Below are positions 7,561 through 12,803 of a stretch of 38,964 nucleotides of DNA, one piece after another (position 1 is the first letter of the stretch; the number at the start of each line of letters is the position of its first letter). Position numbers and translations under genes: made by a program. Origin of the DNA: a virus; the IMG/VR virus record IMGVR_UViG_3300036766_000289, positions 1 to 38,964 of that record, one strand, 5' to 3'. A model generated the notes under the pieces. It ran no database searches and was not told the DNA's origin. It worked only from the letters and a program-made list of their open reading frames with translations.

Positions 7561-7575
7561 TGTATTATAATGTAA
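7550..7575 (+). promoter_or_regulatory. Rightward promoter of the Cro-like operon
   Basis: A perfect TATAAT at 7566-7571 lies 16 bases before the ATG at 7588, which has a strong AAGGAGG. No good -35 is present at 17 bases; TTGCAT at 7540-7545 is 20 bases away. The promoter may depend on an activator or be weak. Confidence 0.5.
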
Positions 7576-7587
7576 AAAGGAGGGAAT

Positions 7588-7764
7588 ATGACTCCCAATC
7601 TACGTATGGACCAATATTGCCCTATACAGCATTGCCGTATCCATACGGCTGAGGGCAAAAAAATGCTTGCTATGCAGCGAATAATGGAAAAAAATCGAAC
7701 GAACTTTAAATTTGCAGAGGAGGCACTCGAATATGGATTTGAAAGAGTATTGTGCGAAAAATAA
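7588..7764 (+). CDS. Small early protein, 58 aa
   Basis: First plus-strand gene after the divergent promoter, with AAGGAGG seven bases before its ATG. Three cysteines (Y-C-P-I-Q-H-C near residue 11, another near 56) and a basic helix (Q-R-I-M-E-K-N-R) are visible. It overlaps the Cro-like gene by 32 bases in another frame. Unknown function; likely early regulatory because of its position. Confidence 0.6.
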   Translation: MTPNLRMDQYCPIQHCRIHTAEGKKMLAMQRIMEKNRTNFKFAEEALEYGFERVLCEK

Positions 7765-7969
7765 AATCAGGCTCACCACCGTAGCTAAACATCTAAAGAT
7801 GGTCTACAACCATCTCTTGATGCAAGTACACGGGAAGAGAAATTTTACCTGGCAAACAGCTAAAGAGATAAGCATATTTACCGGGGGACAGGTTACTGTG
7901 GACGAACTCATGACATTTCGAATGCCTACACATTGCTCAAAATGCAAACAGCCATTGCCAAAAGTTTGA
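7733..7969 (+). CDS. Cro/CI-like helix-turn-helix regulator, 78 aa
   Basis: Starts at MDLKEYC with GAGGAGG upstream (spacing nine). Residues 10-55 (I-R-L-T-T-V-A-K-H-L, then W-Q-T-A-K-E-I-S and V-T-V-D-E-L) fit a short helix-turn-helix of the Cro type, followed by C-S-K-C near the C terminus that may bind zinc or form a tail. It is divergent from the recombination operon, so it is the obvious candidate to bind the repeated TTGCA sites. No partner CI-type repressor was found. Confidence 0.7.
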   Translation: MDLKEYCAKNKIRLTTVAKHLKMVYNHLLMQVHGKRNFTWQTAKEISIFTGGQVTVDELMTFRMPTHCSKCKQPLPKV

Positions 7970-7997
7970 GTTACGCTGCTCACAATTTGTCGCACTT

Positions 7998-8216
7998 TTA
8001 GGGGATCAACGGCACGGAAATGTCCGGGCTTACATCCGCCTTCGTGCTCGGGTTCGAATCGACGACATCGGTAGCGCTTCCCTCCGTGTGGGTCATGATC
8101 ACGTTGAGGGTGCATGATGATGTCATGACGAGGGCAGCGACAAGAAACATAAACGCGACGATCAGGACGATGACAGGCGTTATCAGGGCTCTAGCATCAT
8201 CTAGGTCTTGGTTCAT
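7998..8216 (-). CDS. Small membrane protein, 72 aa
   Basis: Residues 12-33 form a transmembrane segment ending in S-S-C, followed by an exposed tail (T-H-T-E-G-S-A-T-D-V-V-D). The tail pattern is familiar from small phage-encoded membrane or lipoproteins, but the function is unknown to me. The lipobox is not canonical. The ATG overlaps the upstream TGA (ATGA). Last gene of the replication operon. Confidence 0.6.
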   Translation of the reverse strand: MNQDLDDARALITPVIVLIVAFMFLVAALVMTSSCTLNVIMTHTEGSATDVVDSNPSTKADVSPDISVPLIP

Positions 8217-8593
8217 AGTCGTTCAAACTCATTTAGTATCTGCATAAGCCCCTCATACAGAAAATGCAATTTCTCGAAAAGCTCTTCGTGCGATATTTCC
8301 GAAATTTCATCTTCAGTGTAGGAAAAGATCGGATCGCCCACGACCTTCAGAAACAGCCCTTCTATGCGTCCGATGGCCCTAGCCCTATCAAATGCCGCCT
8401 CGTGATCGATGTCGTCTCTGAGGGGCAGCTCACCCTCTTCTGAGTAGCATCTCTTCTCTTCTTGCCGTTCGGACTTGAGAAACTTGCTCTTAATTTTATT
8501 CGAGATGGACCTTAAAACATCGAACATGTCCACCATTTTCTCTTTTTCGTAATCCAGCGAGCTGATCAATTCGTCTAATTCATCTTTTAACAT
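8213..8593 (-). CDS. Hypothetical acidic helical protein, 126 aa
   Basis: Almost entirely helical, rich in Glu, Asp and Lys. The start lies within the last codons of the RusA-like gene, so translation is probably coupled; no good ribosome site is seen. The central segment D-H-E-A-A-F-D-R-A-R-A-I-G-R-I-E-G is the only distinctive part. No family recognised. Confidence 0.6.
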   Translation of the reverse strand: MLKDELDELISSLDYEKEKMVDMFDVLRSISNKIKSKFLKSERQEEKRCYSEEGELPLRDDIDHEAAFDRARAIGRIEGLFLKVVGDPIFSYTEDEISEISHEELFEKLHFLYEGLMQILNEFERL

Positions 8594-9021
8594 AATGTTT
8601 TTCCATCTCTGTATGAGGGTTCATCAAATTCTATCTCTATCCTAATGCCATAAAAGCCAGTTTCCTGGACATATTCCCAGGTGATTCTTTTGTCTCCATC
8701 CGCTCTACCCCTGGCCAGCCCGGGAATCAGGAGGTCGGCTACTTCGTCTCTGACGTACTTGAAGGAGTAGATGAAAGAGTCTTCATCGAGCTTCCTAGGG
8801 CCAATTCTCGTGAGACGGACTCGACAAGGGAAGACCACATTTCGTTCCTCGTCTGCCCAAATCGAGCGAATGGCGGCGTTTGTGGCTCGTTTGTCGAAGC
8901 GTTTTTGGAATGGGTTGTTTGCGCAAATTGCATATTGTCTGCCTTTTTTTGTTGTTCTCATGACCTTTTCGCTCGACTGCGGGGAGAAGAGCTTGGTGCG
9001 TACAAATATCGTGTGTTTCAT
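8587..9021 (-). CDS. RusA-like Holliday-junction resolvase family protein, 144 aa
   Basis: The core reads R-V-R-L-T-R-I-G-P-R-K-L-D-E-D-S-F, then K-Y-V-R-D-E-V-A-D, then D-K-R-I-T-W-E-Y-V-Q and a final G-I-R-I-E-I-E strand. This matches phage RusA-type proteins, whose acidic residues (the D-x-D pair and a later Asp) coordinate magnesium to cut branched DNA. The ATG at 9021 follows GAGGG and overlaps the upstream TGA; an upstream in-frame start would replace the whole neighbouring gene. Likely role: resolving recombination or replication intermediates before packaging. Confidence 0.75.
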   Translation of the reverse strand: MKHTIFVRTKLFSPQSSEKVMRTTKKGRQYAICANNPFQKRFDKRATNAAIRSIWADEERNVVFPCRVRLTRIGPRKLDEDSFIYSFKYVRDEVADLLIPGLARGRADGDKRITWEYVQETGFYGIRIEIEFDEPSYRDGKTLC

Positions 9022-9188
9022 TTTTTTGCCCTCAGGAGCTCCTCTCGGACGTCCTCTTTCAATTGCGCTAGAATGCGCACAAGGCATATTTCCGTCAAGA
9101 GGGGAAGTCGCGATTTATCGCTTTCCATGCTGAAGAGGTAGCCAAAATGCAGAAGGACTTCTTTGATGGTGCGGCAGTGCTCAAACAT
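9018..9188 (-). CDS. Short coupled protein, 56 aa
   Basis: Not obvious at first because it is under 60 codons. Its ATG overlaps the upstream TAA (TAATG) and its TGA overlaps the next ATG (ATGA), so it fills the space exactly between two genes. The sequence is a helical chain (L-T-E-I-C-L-V-R-I-L-A-Q-L-K-E-D-V-R-E-E-L-L). No family recognised. Confidence 0.65.
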   Translation of the reverse strand: MFEHCRTIKEVLLHFGYLFSMESDKSRLPLLTEICLVRILAQLKEDVREELLRAKK

Positions 9189-9442
9189 TATTCTATTTTT
9201 TTCTCCAAGACATCCACAAATCGTTTAAGAGTAAGCTTATCGAGCTCCTTTCTTCCTTCCATTAGTTCCTTTTCCAGTTCTTCCGGTTTCATAGAACAAA
9301 GAGCTTGTAGGTGAGCGTCGATCACATTTATGATCAGCTTCTCTATAAGACCATGTAATTCTTTTTTGCTATTTCTTGCACCATAAAAATCTTCAATCAT
9401 GAACGAAGATATTTCCTTGATCTCTTTTTTGCTAAATTGCAT
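9188..9442 (-). CDS. Hypothetical helical protein, 84 aa
   Basis: Starts inside the end of the replication gene, with GAGGAAG as ribosome site. Mostly amphipathic helix with Lys/Glu repeats (M-K-P-E-E-L-E-K-E-L-M-E-G-R-K-E-L). No recognisable domain. Part of the tightly overlapping replication operon. Confidence 0.65.
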   Translation of the reverse strand: MQFSKKEIKEISSFMIEDFYGARNSKKELHGLIEKLIINVIDAHLQALCSMKPEELEKELMEGRKELDKLTLKRFVDVLEKKIE

Positions 9443-10121
9443 AGACTTCCTCTTGTTTTTCTTGTTTAAATATCCACTTTTTCATCTTCCAGGTGAAGAT
9501 CTTACACCATGTGACCATATCTTTGATAGGTTTTCCTTGTTTTGCCTGCTCTAGAGCATACCAGCGCAGGTCTTCGATGATTTCCTGTTGGCCGACTTCA
9601 GGCAAAAGTTTGAGCTGCCAGCCATAATTATCGTAATCAAAAACCTGCATGAAGGGCTGCTTGAGCATATGCGGAAGATCTTCGAAACTCAATGGCTGTT
9701 CTTGTTTTCTTTTTTCTGTAGATTTAGGTACATCCGACGTAGTCGGCTTATGTACATGTATATCAATATCAGGAACTCCATTAGCTAGTCGGCAATTTGA
9801 TCGGCAATTTCCCTCTATGGGACGTTTTGCCTGGTAGATCTTTTTCAAATCGATATTACGCATTTCTTCGTCGAAAAAGTATACGTTTGATTTGCTTCCG
9901 CGATTCATCCATCCAATTAGACCGAGCGTCCGAAAACAGGTGAGGGCATTATGAACTTGTCTAACAGAGCATTTTGCATTGAAGGCTATTCGATCTTTGG
10001 ACGGAAAAACCTTATCGCAGCTCCGAAACATCCATATTAGATATTCATAAACTCGTCGGTAGATTTTTGAGAAATTCCACCAAGCATCTTGTAGGATATG
10101 TAGGAAGGGGATTTTTATCAC
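9432..10121 (-). CDS. Winged-helix replication protein, 229 aa
   Basis: The first 80 residues form a winged helix: Y-E-Y-L-I-W-M-F then F-P-S-K-D-R-I-A-F-N-A-K-C-S-V-R-Q-V-H-N-A-L and L-G-L-I-G-W-M-N-R-G-S-K-S-N-V-Y-F, typical of phage replication initiators that bind the origin. A variable linker (residues 95-140) leads to a helical C-terminal part that may bind the helicase. The start is GTG at 10121; an in-frame stop lies seven codons upstream and the next ATG is inside the domain. An out-of-frame ATG (25 codons) overlaps the start. This is the only replication gene I can identify. Confidence 0.65.
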   Translation of the reverse strand: MIKIPFLHILQDAWWNFSKIYRRVYEYLIWMFRSCDKVFPSKDRIAFNAKCSVRQVHNALTCFRTLGLIGWMNRGSKSNVYFFDEEMRNIDLKKIYQAKRPIEGNCRSNCRLANGVPDIDIHVHKPTTSDVPKSTEKRKQEQPLSFEDLPHMLKQPFMQVFDYDNYGWQLKLLPEVGQQEIIEDLRWYALEQAKQGKPIKDMVTWCKIFTWKMKKWIFKQEKQEEVYAI

Positions 10122-10145
10122 GCATATACTTCTTTCGGGTCAAGC

Positions 10146-10174
10146 TTGATTTTTTCTTGCGGAGAATGTACGAT
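10146..10174 (+). promoter_or_regulatory. Plus-strand promoter candidate in the replication leader
   Basis: TTGATT at 10146-10151 and TACGAT at 10169-10174 are separated by exactly 17 bases, each matching four of six consensus positions. The motif TTGCGGAGAAT lies in the spacer and recurs at two other early control regions. It faces away from the replication gene and towards the stem-loops and terminator described next. Confidence 0.45.
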
Positions 10175-10180
10175 TAAGAT

Positions 10181-10316
10181 AAGCTCTTTCTCATAGCGCT
10201 TCTCGCGCTCCTGACTTTGTCAAGCTTTGGTCGGTTTATCCAAAGTCAGAATGTCCCTAATGTGACAGTCTAACTGTTAAAGGTCAACCGAAAGGTTGGC
10301 CTTTACCTTTTTATAC
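10181..10316 (+). ncRNA. Candidate structured small RNA antisense to the replication leader
   Basis: About 135 bases with four stem-loops: AGCGC/GCGCT (10195-10209), a perfect nine-pair stem CTGACTTTG/CAAAGTCAG (10211-10249, 21-base loop), ACAGT/ACTGT (10265-10277) and a 12-pair hairpin with GAAA loop (10278-10305). The last is followed by CCTTTTT. The promoter at 10146 would start it. It lies opposite the 5' leader of the winged-helix replication gene, like antisense regulators of replication. The same folds could form in the minus-strand leader or mark an origin. Confidence 0.5.
10278..10312 (+). terminator. Strong hairpin terminator with GAAA tetraloop
   Basis: TAAAGGTCAACC pairs with GGTTGGCCTTTA over 12 positions (one G-T) around GAAA, followed by CCTTTTT on the plus strand. 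On the minus strand it is not followed by a T run, so it points to a plus-strand transcript. Confidence 0.7.
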
Positions 10317-10338
10317 TAAGCTACTTAGGAACCTAAGT
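10316..10338. repeat. Palindromic CTAAG/CTTAG half-sites
   Basis: ACTTAGG and CCTAAGT form an inverted repeat around AA at 10323-10338, and a further CTAAG lies at 10316-10320. Three half-sites at 8-9 base spacing upstream of a replication gene suggest a protein-binding site, either origin iterons or an operator. Confidence 0.45.
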
Positions 10339-10432
10339 CTTTACCGCTCAAACTCTTGAACCCAAGAAAAAAAGTTTTCCCTTGCATCAATGTTTCCTCC
10401 CTGATAAGGTCCGAATTGAGTAATTTTTTCAT
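10325..10432 (-). CDS. Possible 35-aa leader peptide
   Basis: An ATG with AAGGA five bases upstream opens a 35-codon frame beginning M-K-K-L-L-N-S-D-L and ending in the palindrome at 10323-10338. It lies in the otherwise gene-free leader before the replication gene. A second internal ATG has its own GGGAGG. It may be a leader peptide or chance; no homologue is known to me. Confidence 0.3.
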   Translation of the reverse strand: MKKLLNSDLIREETLMQGKTFFLGFKSLSGKDLGS

Positions 10433-10455
10433 GAACATCCTTGGTTTATCGGGTA

Positions 10456-10488
10456 AGGGGAGGACTAAAAATCCTCCCCTCACTTTTT
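10456..10488. terminator. Nine-pair hairpin, terminator-like on plus
   Basis: AGGGGAGGA and TCCTCCCCT pair around CTAAAAA and are followed on plus by CACTTTTT. It sits eight bases after the stop of the minus gene 10488-10715, so it may also end that part of the minus operon, though no T run follows on minus. Confidence 0.55.
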
Positions 10489-10715
10489 CAGTAGTCGTAA
10501 CGACTATGAAACCAATCCCTCATATAGTCTAGGAGGCGTTTTTTCTCTTCAGGACAAAGCCTTGTTGAGTCCTTATCGAGAATATCCTTTTCCCAGCTCT
10601 CATAGTCATGTGGGTGCTTTTCGTAGTCCTCGATAATCTGCTCGAAGAGTACGTCACGACCCGAAACATAGGGTTCACACCAATTATCACCTGTTGCCAA
10701 TGCGTCGATACCCAT
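10488..10715 (-). CDS. Hypothetical protein, 75 aa
   Basis: I take the start at MGIDALATGDNW, with GGAGG nine bases upstream. An alternative ATG seven codons earlier (10736) is preceded by GAGGAG, but its extra residues are encoded by a stretch that already codes acidic residues in the upstream gene. The product is acidic with W-C-E-P and a C-terminal M-R-D-W-F-H-S-R-Y. It overlaps the upstream gene by 29 bases. No family recognised. Confidence 0.6.
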   Translation of the reverse strand: MGIDALATGDNWCEPYVSGRDVLFEQIIEDYEKHPHDYESWEKDILDKDSTRLCPEEKKRLLDYMRDWFHSRYDY

Positions 10716-10851
10716 TTTCTTCTTCCTCCAAATCATACATACGCTCCTCGGCCATATAAATCGCGTTGTTTGTCTCTGTCAATGCAGCCTCAAGCGCATT
10801 TTGTATGCGCTTGAGGTCTTGAACCTGGTTGTAAAGCATTCCAGGAGTCAT
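10687..10851 (-). CDS. Small coiled-coil protein, 54 aa
   Basis: Under 60 codons, but it has a perfect AGGAGGT five to six bases before the ATG, and that ATG overlaps the upstream TGA (ATGA). Helical, with V-Q-D-L-K-R-I-Q-N-A-L-E-A-A-L heptad spacing and an acidic E-E-E-E run. Function unknown. Confidence 0.65.
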   Translation of the reverse strand: MTPGMLYNQVQDLKRIQNALEAALTETNNAIYMAEERMYDLEEEENGYRRIGNR

Positions 10852-11018
10852 ATCGACACCTCCTGGTTTATTTTCTGGCCTCTACCTAGTCCTAGGCCCT
10901 TTCCGCTCTCTTTAAAGCATTGCTCGCAGAGAAATGCCCAGCAGCCTAGGGTCGTCTTGCCGTCATACTCGGCAACGTTCTTCTGACACAGGTCGCATAT
11001 GATTTGGTGTTTTTTCAT
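10848..11018 (-). CDS. Phage zinc-ribbon protein, 56 aa
   Basis: Two C-x2-C pairs (C-D-L-C near residue 8 and C-E-Q-C near 31) followed by G-L-G-L-G-R-G-Q-K match a small zinc-finger family common in tailed phages that ends in G-x-G-x-G-x-G-Q. Its role is unknown; DNA or protein binding is inferred. I choose the start MKKHQIIC, which follows the upstream TAG by one base; residues further upstream belong to the neighbour. Confidence 0.75.
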   Translation of the reverse strand: MKKHQIICDLCQKNVAEYDGKTTLGCWAFLCEQCFKESGKGLGLGRGQKINQEVSI

Positions 11019-11019
11019 G

Positions 11020-11220
11020 CTACAACCATCCTTTGCTGCCGCCAGTCCATCCATAAGTGCCCTTATGTTCAACATCTCCTTTTACGCGATTGAACCTATA
11101 GGCCACCGATCGATACTTACCTTCGCCACATTCAATGGCTTGGTATTGTGGCACCGCCATCGGGATGAGAATGTACAACATCACGAACACCACTAGGGCT
11201 TTTAAGATAAATTCTTTCAT
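11020..11220 (-). CDS. Membrane-anchored small protein, 66 aa
   Basis: Residues 3-24 (F-I-L-K-A-L-V-V-F-V-M-L-Y-I-L-I-P-M) are a signal anchor. The rest is basic and Gly-rich with W-T-G-G-S-K-G-W at the end. GGAGG sits five bases before the ATG at 11220, within an ATGGAGG element also found before other genes here. First gene of the minus replication operon. Confidence 0.65.
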   Translation of the reverse strand: MKEFILKALVVFVMLYILIPMAVPQYQAIECGEGKYRSVAYRFNRVKGDVEHKGTYGWTGGSKGWL

Positions 11221-11264
11221 TTGGTCCTCCATGTTTATTTTCGTTCCTAACGCTCCGCTACAAC

Positions 11265-11288
11265 CTGCCGGCCTTGGTGAGCCGGTCA
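11265..11288. repeat. Leader stem-loop of the minus operon
   Basis: CCTTGGTGA and TCACCAGG pair around GCCGG with one bulged T. It lies between the promoter region and the first gene of the minus operon, so it would form in the 5' leader RNA. Purpose unknown; a protein-binding or antitermination site is conceivable. Confidence 0.4.
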
Positions 11289-11304
11289 CCAGGGAGACTG
11301 GCGC

Positions 11305-11345
11305 GTTATAACCATAGCATAGCACGGTGCTATTATATTCCGCAA
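11305..11345 (-). promoter_or_regulatory. Promoter and operator of the minus replication operon
   Basis: On the minus strand TTGCGG (11345-11340) is followed after 18 bases by TATGCT, and TATAAT and TATAAC also occur nearby. A palindrome TAGCAC-G-GTGCTA (11320-11332) lies within the spacer, a good operator position. TATTAT on plus (11331-11336) could serve the divergent gene at 11389. Confidence 0.45.
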
Positions 11346-11388
11346 GAGAAATCTTTCAGACAATGATTTTCTCTCGTAGAATGCGTTT

Positions 11389-11601
11389 ATGGACAGGTTA
11401 TGGACATTTAGGTGCCCTTGGTGCGGGAAGGGCTGGATAACGGCTCTGAAGCGCTTTAATCGCTTCTCAGAGCATGGTGCCGACTACTCCTTCGAGTACA
11501 AGGGGGGATGCTGTTCCTACTACCCAAAAAAGAACAAAATCGTGGATGATGCGAAAAAAAGGGAGAAATCATGTACGTCGACTTTAAAGATTGGCTCTTA
11601 G
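11389..11601 (+). CDS. Small Cys-rich, zinc-ribbon-like protein, 70 aa
   Basis: C-P-W-C-G-K-G-W near residue 9 and G-G-C-C-S-Y-Y near 40 suggest a zinc ribbon. No ribosome site precedes the ATG. TAGAAT ends seven bases upstream and would place the RNA start at the ATG, so a leaderless message is possible. Its last 31 bases overlap the next gene. No family recognised. Confidence 0.5.
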   Translation: MDRLWTFRCPWCGKGWITALKRFNRFSEHGADYSFEYKGGCCSYYPKKNKIVDDAKKREKSCTSTLKIGS

Positions 11602-11774
11602 AGAGCTATGAGGAGGGCTCTTTGACTAAGCAGATGCTCCTGGATGCGGCCAAATGCAGCGTTGACATGAAACGTCTGTGGGAGACCTTCTGCGAGGAAA
11701 GCGACGTCCTGGATGATGCCAAGGCTGAGACGAAAGAGCTCTTAAGGCAGATGGATGCTGTTTATGAGGTGTGA
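11571..11774 (+). CDS. Hypothetical acidic protein, 67 aa
   Basis: GGGAG five bases before the ATG, inside the end of the previous gene. Helical and acidic (W-L-L-E-S-Y-E-E-G, later D-D-A-K-A-E-T-K-E-L-L). No known domain. The only gene between the divergent promoter at 11320 and the structured region that follows. Confidence 0.6.
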   Translation: MYVDFKDWLLESYEEGSLTKQMLLDAAKCSVDMKRLWETFCEESDVLDDAKAETKELLRQMDAVYEV

Positions 11775-11778
11775 GGCC

Positions 11779-11835
11779 GAGTGCTAAGTTTTTTTGGCAG
11801 TATGCCGGAATTTCCGGCTAACTGATTTAGCACTC
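11779..11835. ncRNA. Nested stem-loop, candidate structured RNA
   Basis: A perfect nine-pair outer stem (GAGTGCTAA at 11779-11787 with TTAGCACTC at 11827-11835) encloses a second perfect hairpin, GCCGGAA and TTCCGGC around one T (11804-11818). An alternative GGCA/TGCC pairing is possible. It begins four bases after the stop of 11571-11774. No T run follows, so it is not a standard terminator. Candidate RNA element or a protein-bound cruciform. Confidence 0.5.
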
Positions 11836-11841
11836 TCCTGG

Positions 11842-11890
11842 ATAACGTCTGATAATGGCGCTTATGTCAAGAAACGGGATTATCGGTTAT
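11842..11890. ncRNA. Second long stem-loop downstream of the nested hairpin
   Basis: GATAAT (11851-11856) pairs with ATTATC (11879-11884), and flanking ATAAC (11842-11846) pairs with GTTAT (11886-11890) with a small bulge. The loop is 22 bases. It follows the nested hairpin at a seven-base distance, and together they fill the gap before the minus-strand island. Beyond 11890 I see only an AT-rich stretch to 11943. Confidence 0.4.
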
Positions 11891-11942
11891 TTAACGGCAG
11901 CCTCCAGATATTAAGGAAAGCTTAACAACTGAATGTTTGAAA

Positions 11943-12119
11943 TTACCTATTAATATTTTGGTTTGGCAATATAAGCACTAAAATCCTAGGATCATCCGAA
12001 TCTTGATTTCTAGAGCAATCAAGGATCTTGTCTCCGGTCCCTTTCAACTGCATATGTAGCTTAAAGATGGCTATAATATCCTCATCATCGAACCCTTTTC
12101 TTTCTCTAAATTCGCTCAT
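11943..12119 (-). CDS. Hypothetical protein of the minus island, 58 aa
   Basis: A 58-residue frame whose ATG overlaps the TGA of 12116-12256 (ATGA). It reads as a charged N terminus (S-E-F-R-E-R-K-G-F-D-D-E-D), a helix and a C-terminal hydrophobic strand (R-I-L-V-L-I-L-P). No plus-strand frame here looks genuine. Function unknown. Confidence 0.55.
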   Translation of the reverse strand: MSEFRERKGFDDEDIIAIFKLHMQLKGTGDKILDCSRNQDSDDPRILVLILPNQNINR

Positions 12120-12256
12120 GCTTCTATCCAGCTTTTCACTATGTCAAATCCTCTCTCGGCCTTCTTCTCCTCCAAATACTCACGATAGCCCTCACTATCG
12201 ATCCGCTCGCTCGTCGTCTCACCATCTTCCCAATATATGATTACTTTTATTAGCAT
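12116..12256 (-). CDS. Hypothetical protein of the minus island, 46 aa
   Basis: Begins M-L-I-K-V-I-I-Y-W-E-D-G-E-T, resembling small phage proteins with an I-x-Y-x-E-D-G-S strand-turn. There is no ribosome site; the ATG directly follows a hairpin and seven T on the minus strand (12257-12286), so expression may be controlled by attenuation. Coupled by ATGA to the gene below. Confidence 0.5.
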   Translation of the reverse strand: MLIKVIIYWEDGETTSERIDSEGYREYLEEKKAERGFDIVKSWIEA

Positions 12257-12286
12257 AAAAAAATGAGCGGTTTAACGACACGCTCA
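12257..12286 (-). terminator. Attenuator-like hairpin before the minus island
   Basis: On the minus strand TGAGCG and CGCTCA pair around an 11-base loop and are followed by seven T that abut the ATG at 12256. It has intrinsic-terminator form, but with a gene starting immediately after it. The minus promoter at 12347-12375 would transcribe it, giving a leader of about 84 bases. Confidence 0.5.
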
Positions 12287-12346
12287 GGTCGTCACTAGGA
12301 GCGAGGTAGGACTCTATGCAAACATGTCATGGAGGACATGGCAATC

Positions 12347-12375
12347 ATTATGCGCATCGTGTAGATTTACAGCAA
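12347..12375 (-). promoter_or_regulatory. Minus promoter for the two-gene island
   Basis: On the minus strand TTGCTG (12375-12370) and CATAAT (12352-12347) are 17 bases apart; the -10 matches five of six positions. It faces away from the plus promoter at 12390. Confidence 0.45.
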
Positions 12376-12377
12376 GC

Positions 12378-12404
12378 GGAAATTTTTCGTTGCGGAAAAT
12401 TTCC
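12378..12404. promoter_or_regulatory. Operator-like perfect inverted repeat
   Basis: GGAAATTTT (12378-12386) and AAAATTTCC (12396-12404) form perfect nine-base arms around nine bases. It lies between two divergent promoters and overlaps the plus -35. GCGGAAA also occurs as a direct repeat here. A repressor site is the natural reading. Confidence 0.55.
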
Positions 12405-12418
12405 GGAAATGCTAAAAT
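12390..12418 (+). promoter_or_regulatory. Plus promoter of the accessory operon
   Basis: TTGCGG (12390-12395) and TAAAAT (12413-12418) with exactly 17 bases between them. The predicted start near 12425 is just upstream of GGAGGG and the ATG at 12442. Confidence 0.6.
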
Positions 12419-12441
12419 GGTGCGCAAATGGAGGGCAGGTT

Positions 12442-12615
12442 ATGGAATGGTTCCAAATCCTTACAATCGTAGGGGCCAATTTTGCTATGATCTTATGGTG
12501 TATGCGTGAGAGACGAGCAGATTTTCTGCATATCATGAGACTCATCGAAGAAGTCAAAAACGAGATGAAAGACTTTCACGGTCGCCTTTGTGCACTCGAG
12601 GCGAAGAAAAAATGA
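12442..12615 (+). CDS. Single-TM coiled-coil protein, 57 aa
   Basis: The ATG at 12442 follows GGAGGG at good spacing. An in-frame ATG at 12316 lies upstream of the promoter and its extra residues are unlike a protein. Residues 4-21 span the membrane, and the rest (R-L-I-E-E-V-K-N-E-M-K-D-F-H-G-R-L) forms a coiled coil. Same architecture as the products at 5519, 22425 and 22910. Confidence 0.6.
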   Translation: MEWFQILTIVGANFAMILWCMRERRADFLHIMRLIEEVKNEMKDFHGRLCALEAKKK

Positions 12616-12803
12616 CACCAGACGAAAAGAAACGCATCACGAACATGTCAACGCTGCTGATTAGTCATCTGAAGAATGACTCACCAAATATCGGATCGCT
12701 GGCTATGGCCCATCTTCTAGCATCTCACACGCAAGATACGCGTGAGGTTTGGCTAGAGCAAATGGGGTGGATGTGGGACAATTATCATGAGGAAGAAGAA
12801 TGA
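12612..12803 (+). CDS. Hypothetical protein, 63 aa
   Basis: Starts at the ATGA overlap with the previous gene and ends at an ATGA overlap with the next. Helical, with a Trp/Met-rich acidic end (W-L-E-Q-M-G-W-M-W-D-N-Y-H-E-E-E-E). Unknown family. Confidence 0.65.
   Translation: MTPDEKKRITNMSTLLISHLKNDSPNIGSLAMAHLLASHTQDTREVWLEQMGWMWDNYHEEEE

Noticed and set aside
8771-9133. 120-aa plus frame over the RusA-like gene
   Set aside because: Shadow of a recognisable minus gene and its coupled neighbour.
11779-11890. Hammerhead ribozyme
   Set aside because: The required CUGANGA and GAAA core elements are not present around the stems.
12316-12441. Longer 99-aa version of the 12442 protein
   Set aside because: The extra codons overlap an inverted repeat and promoter and are not protein-like; 12442 has its own ribosome site.
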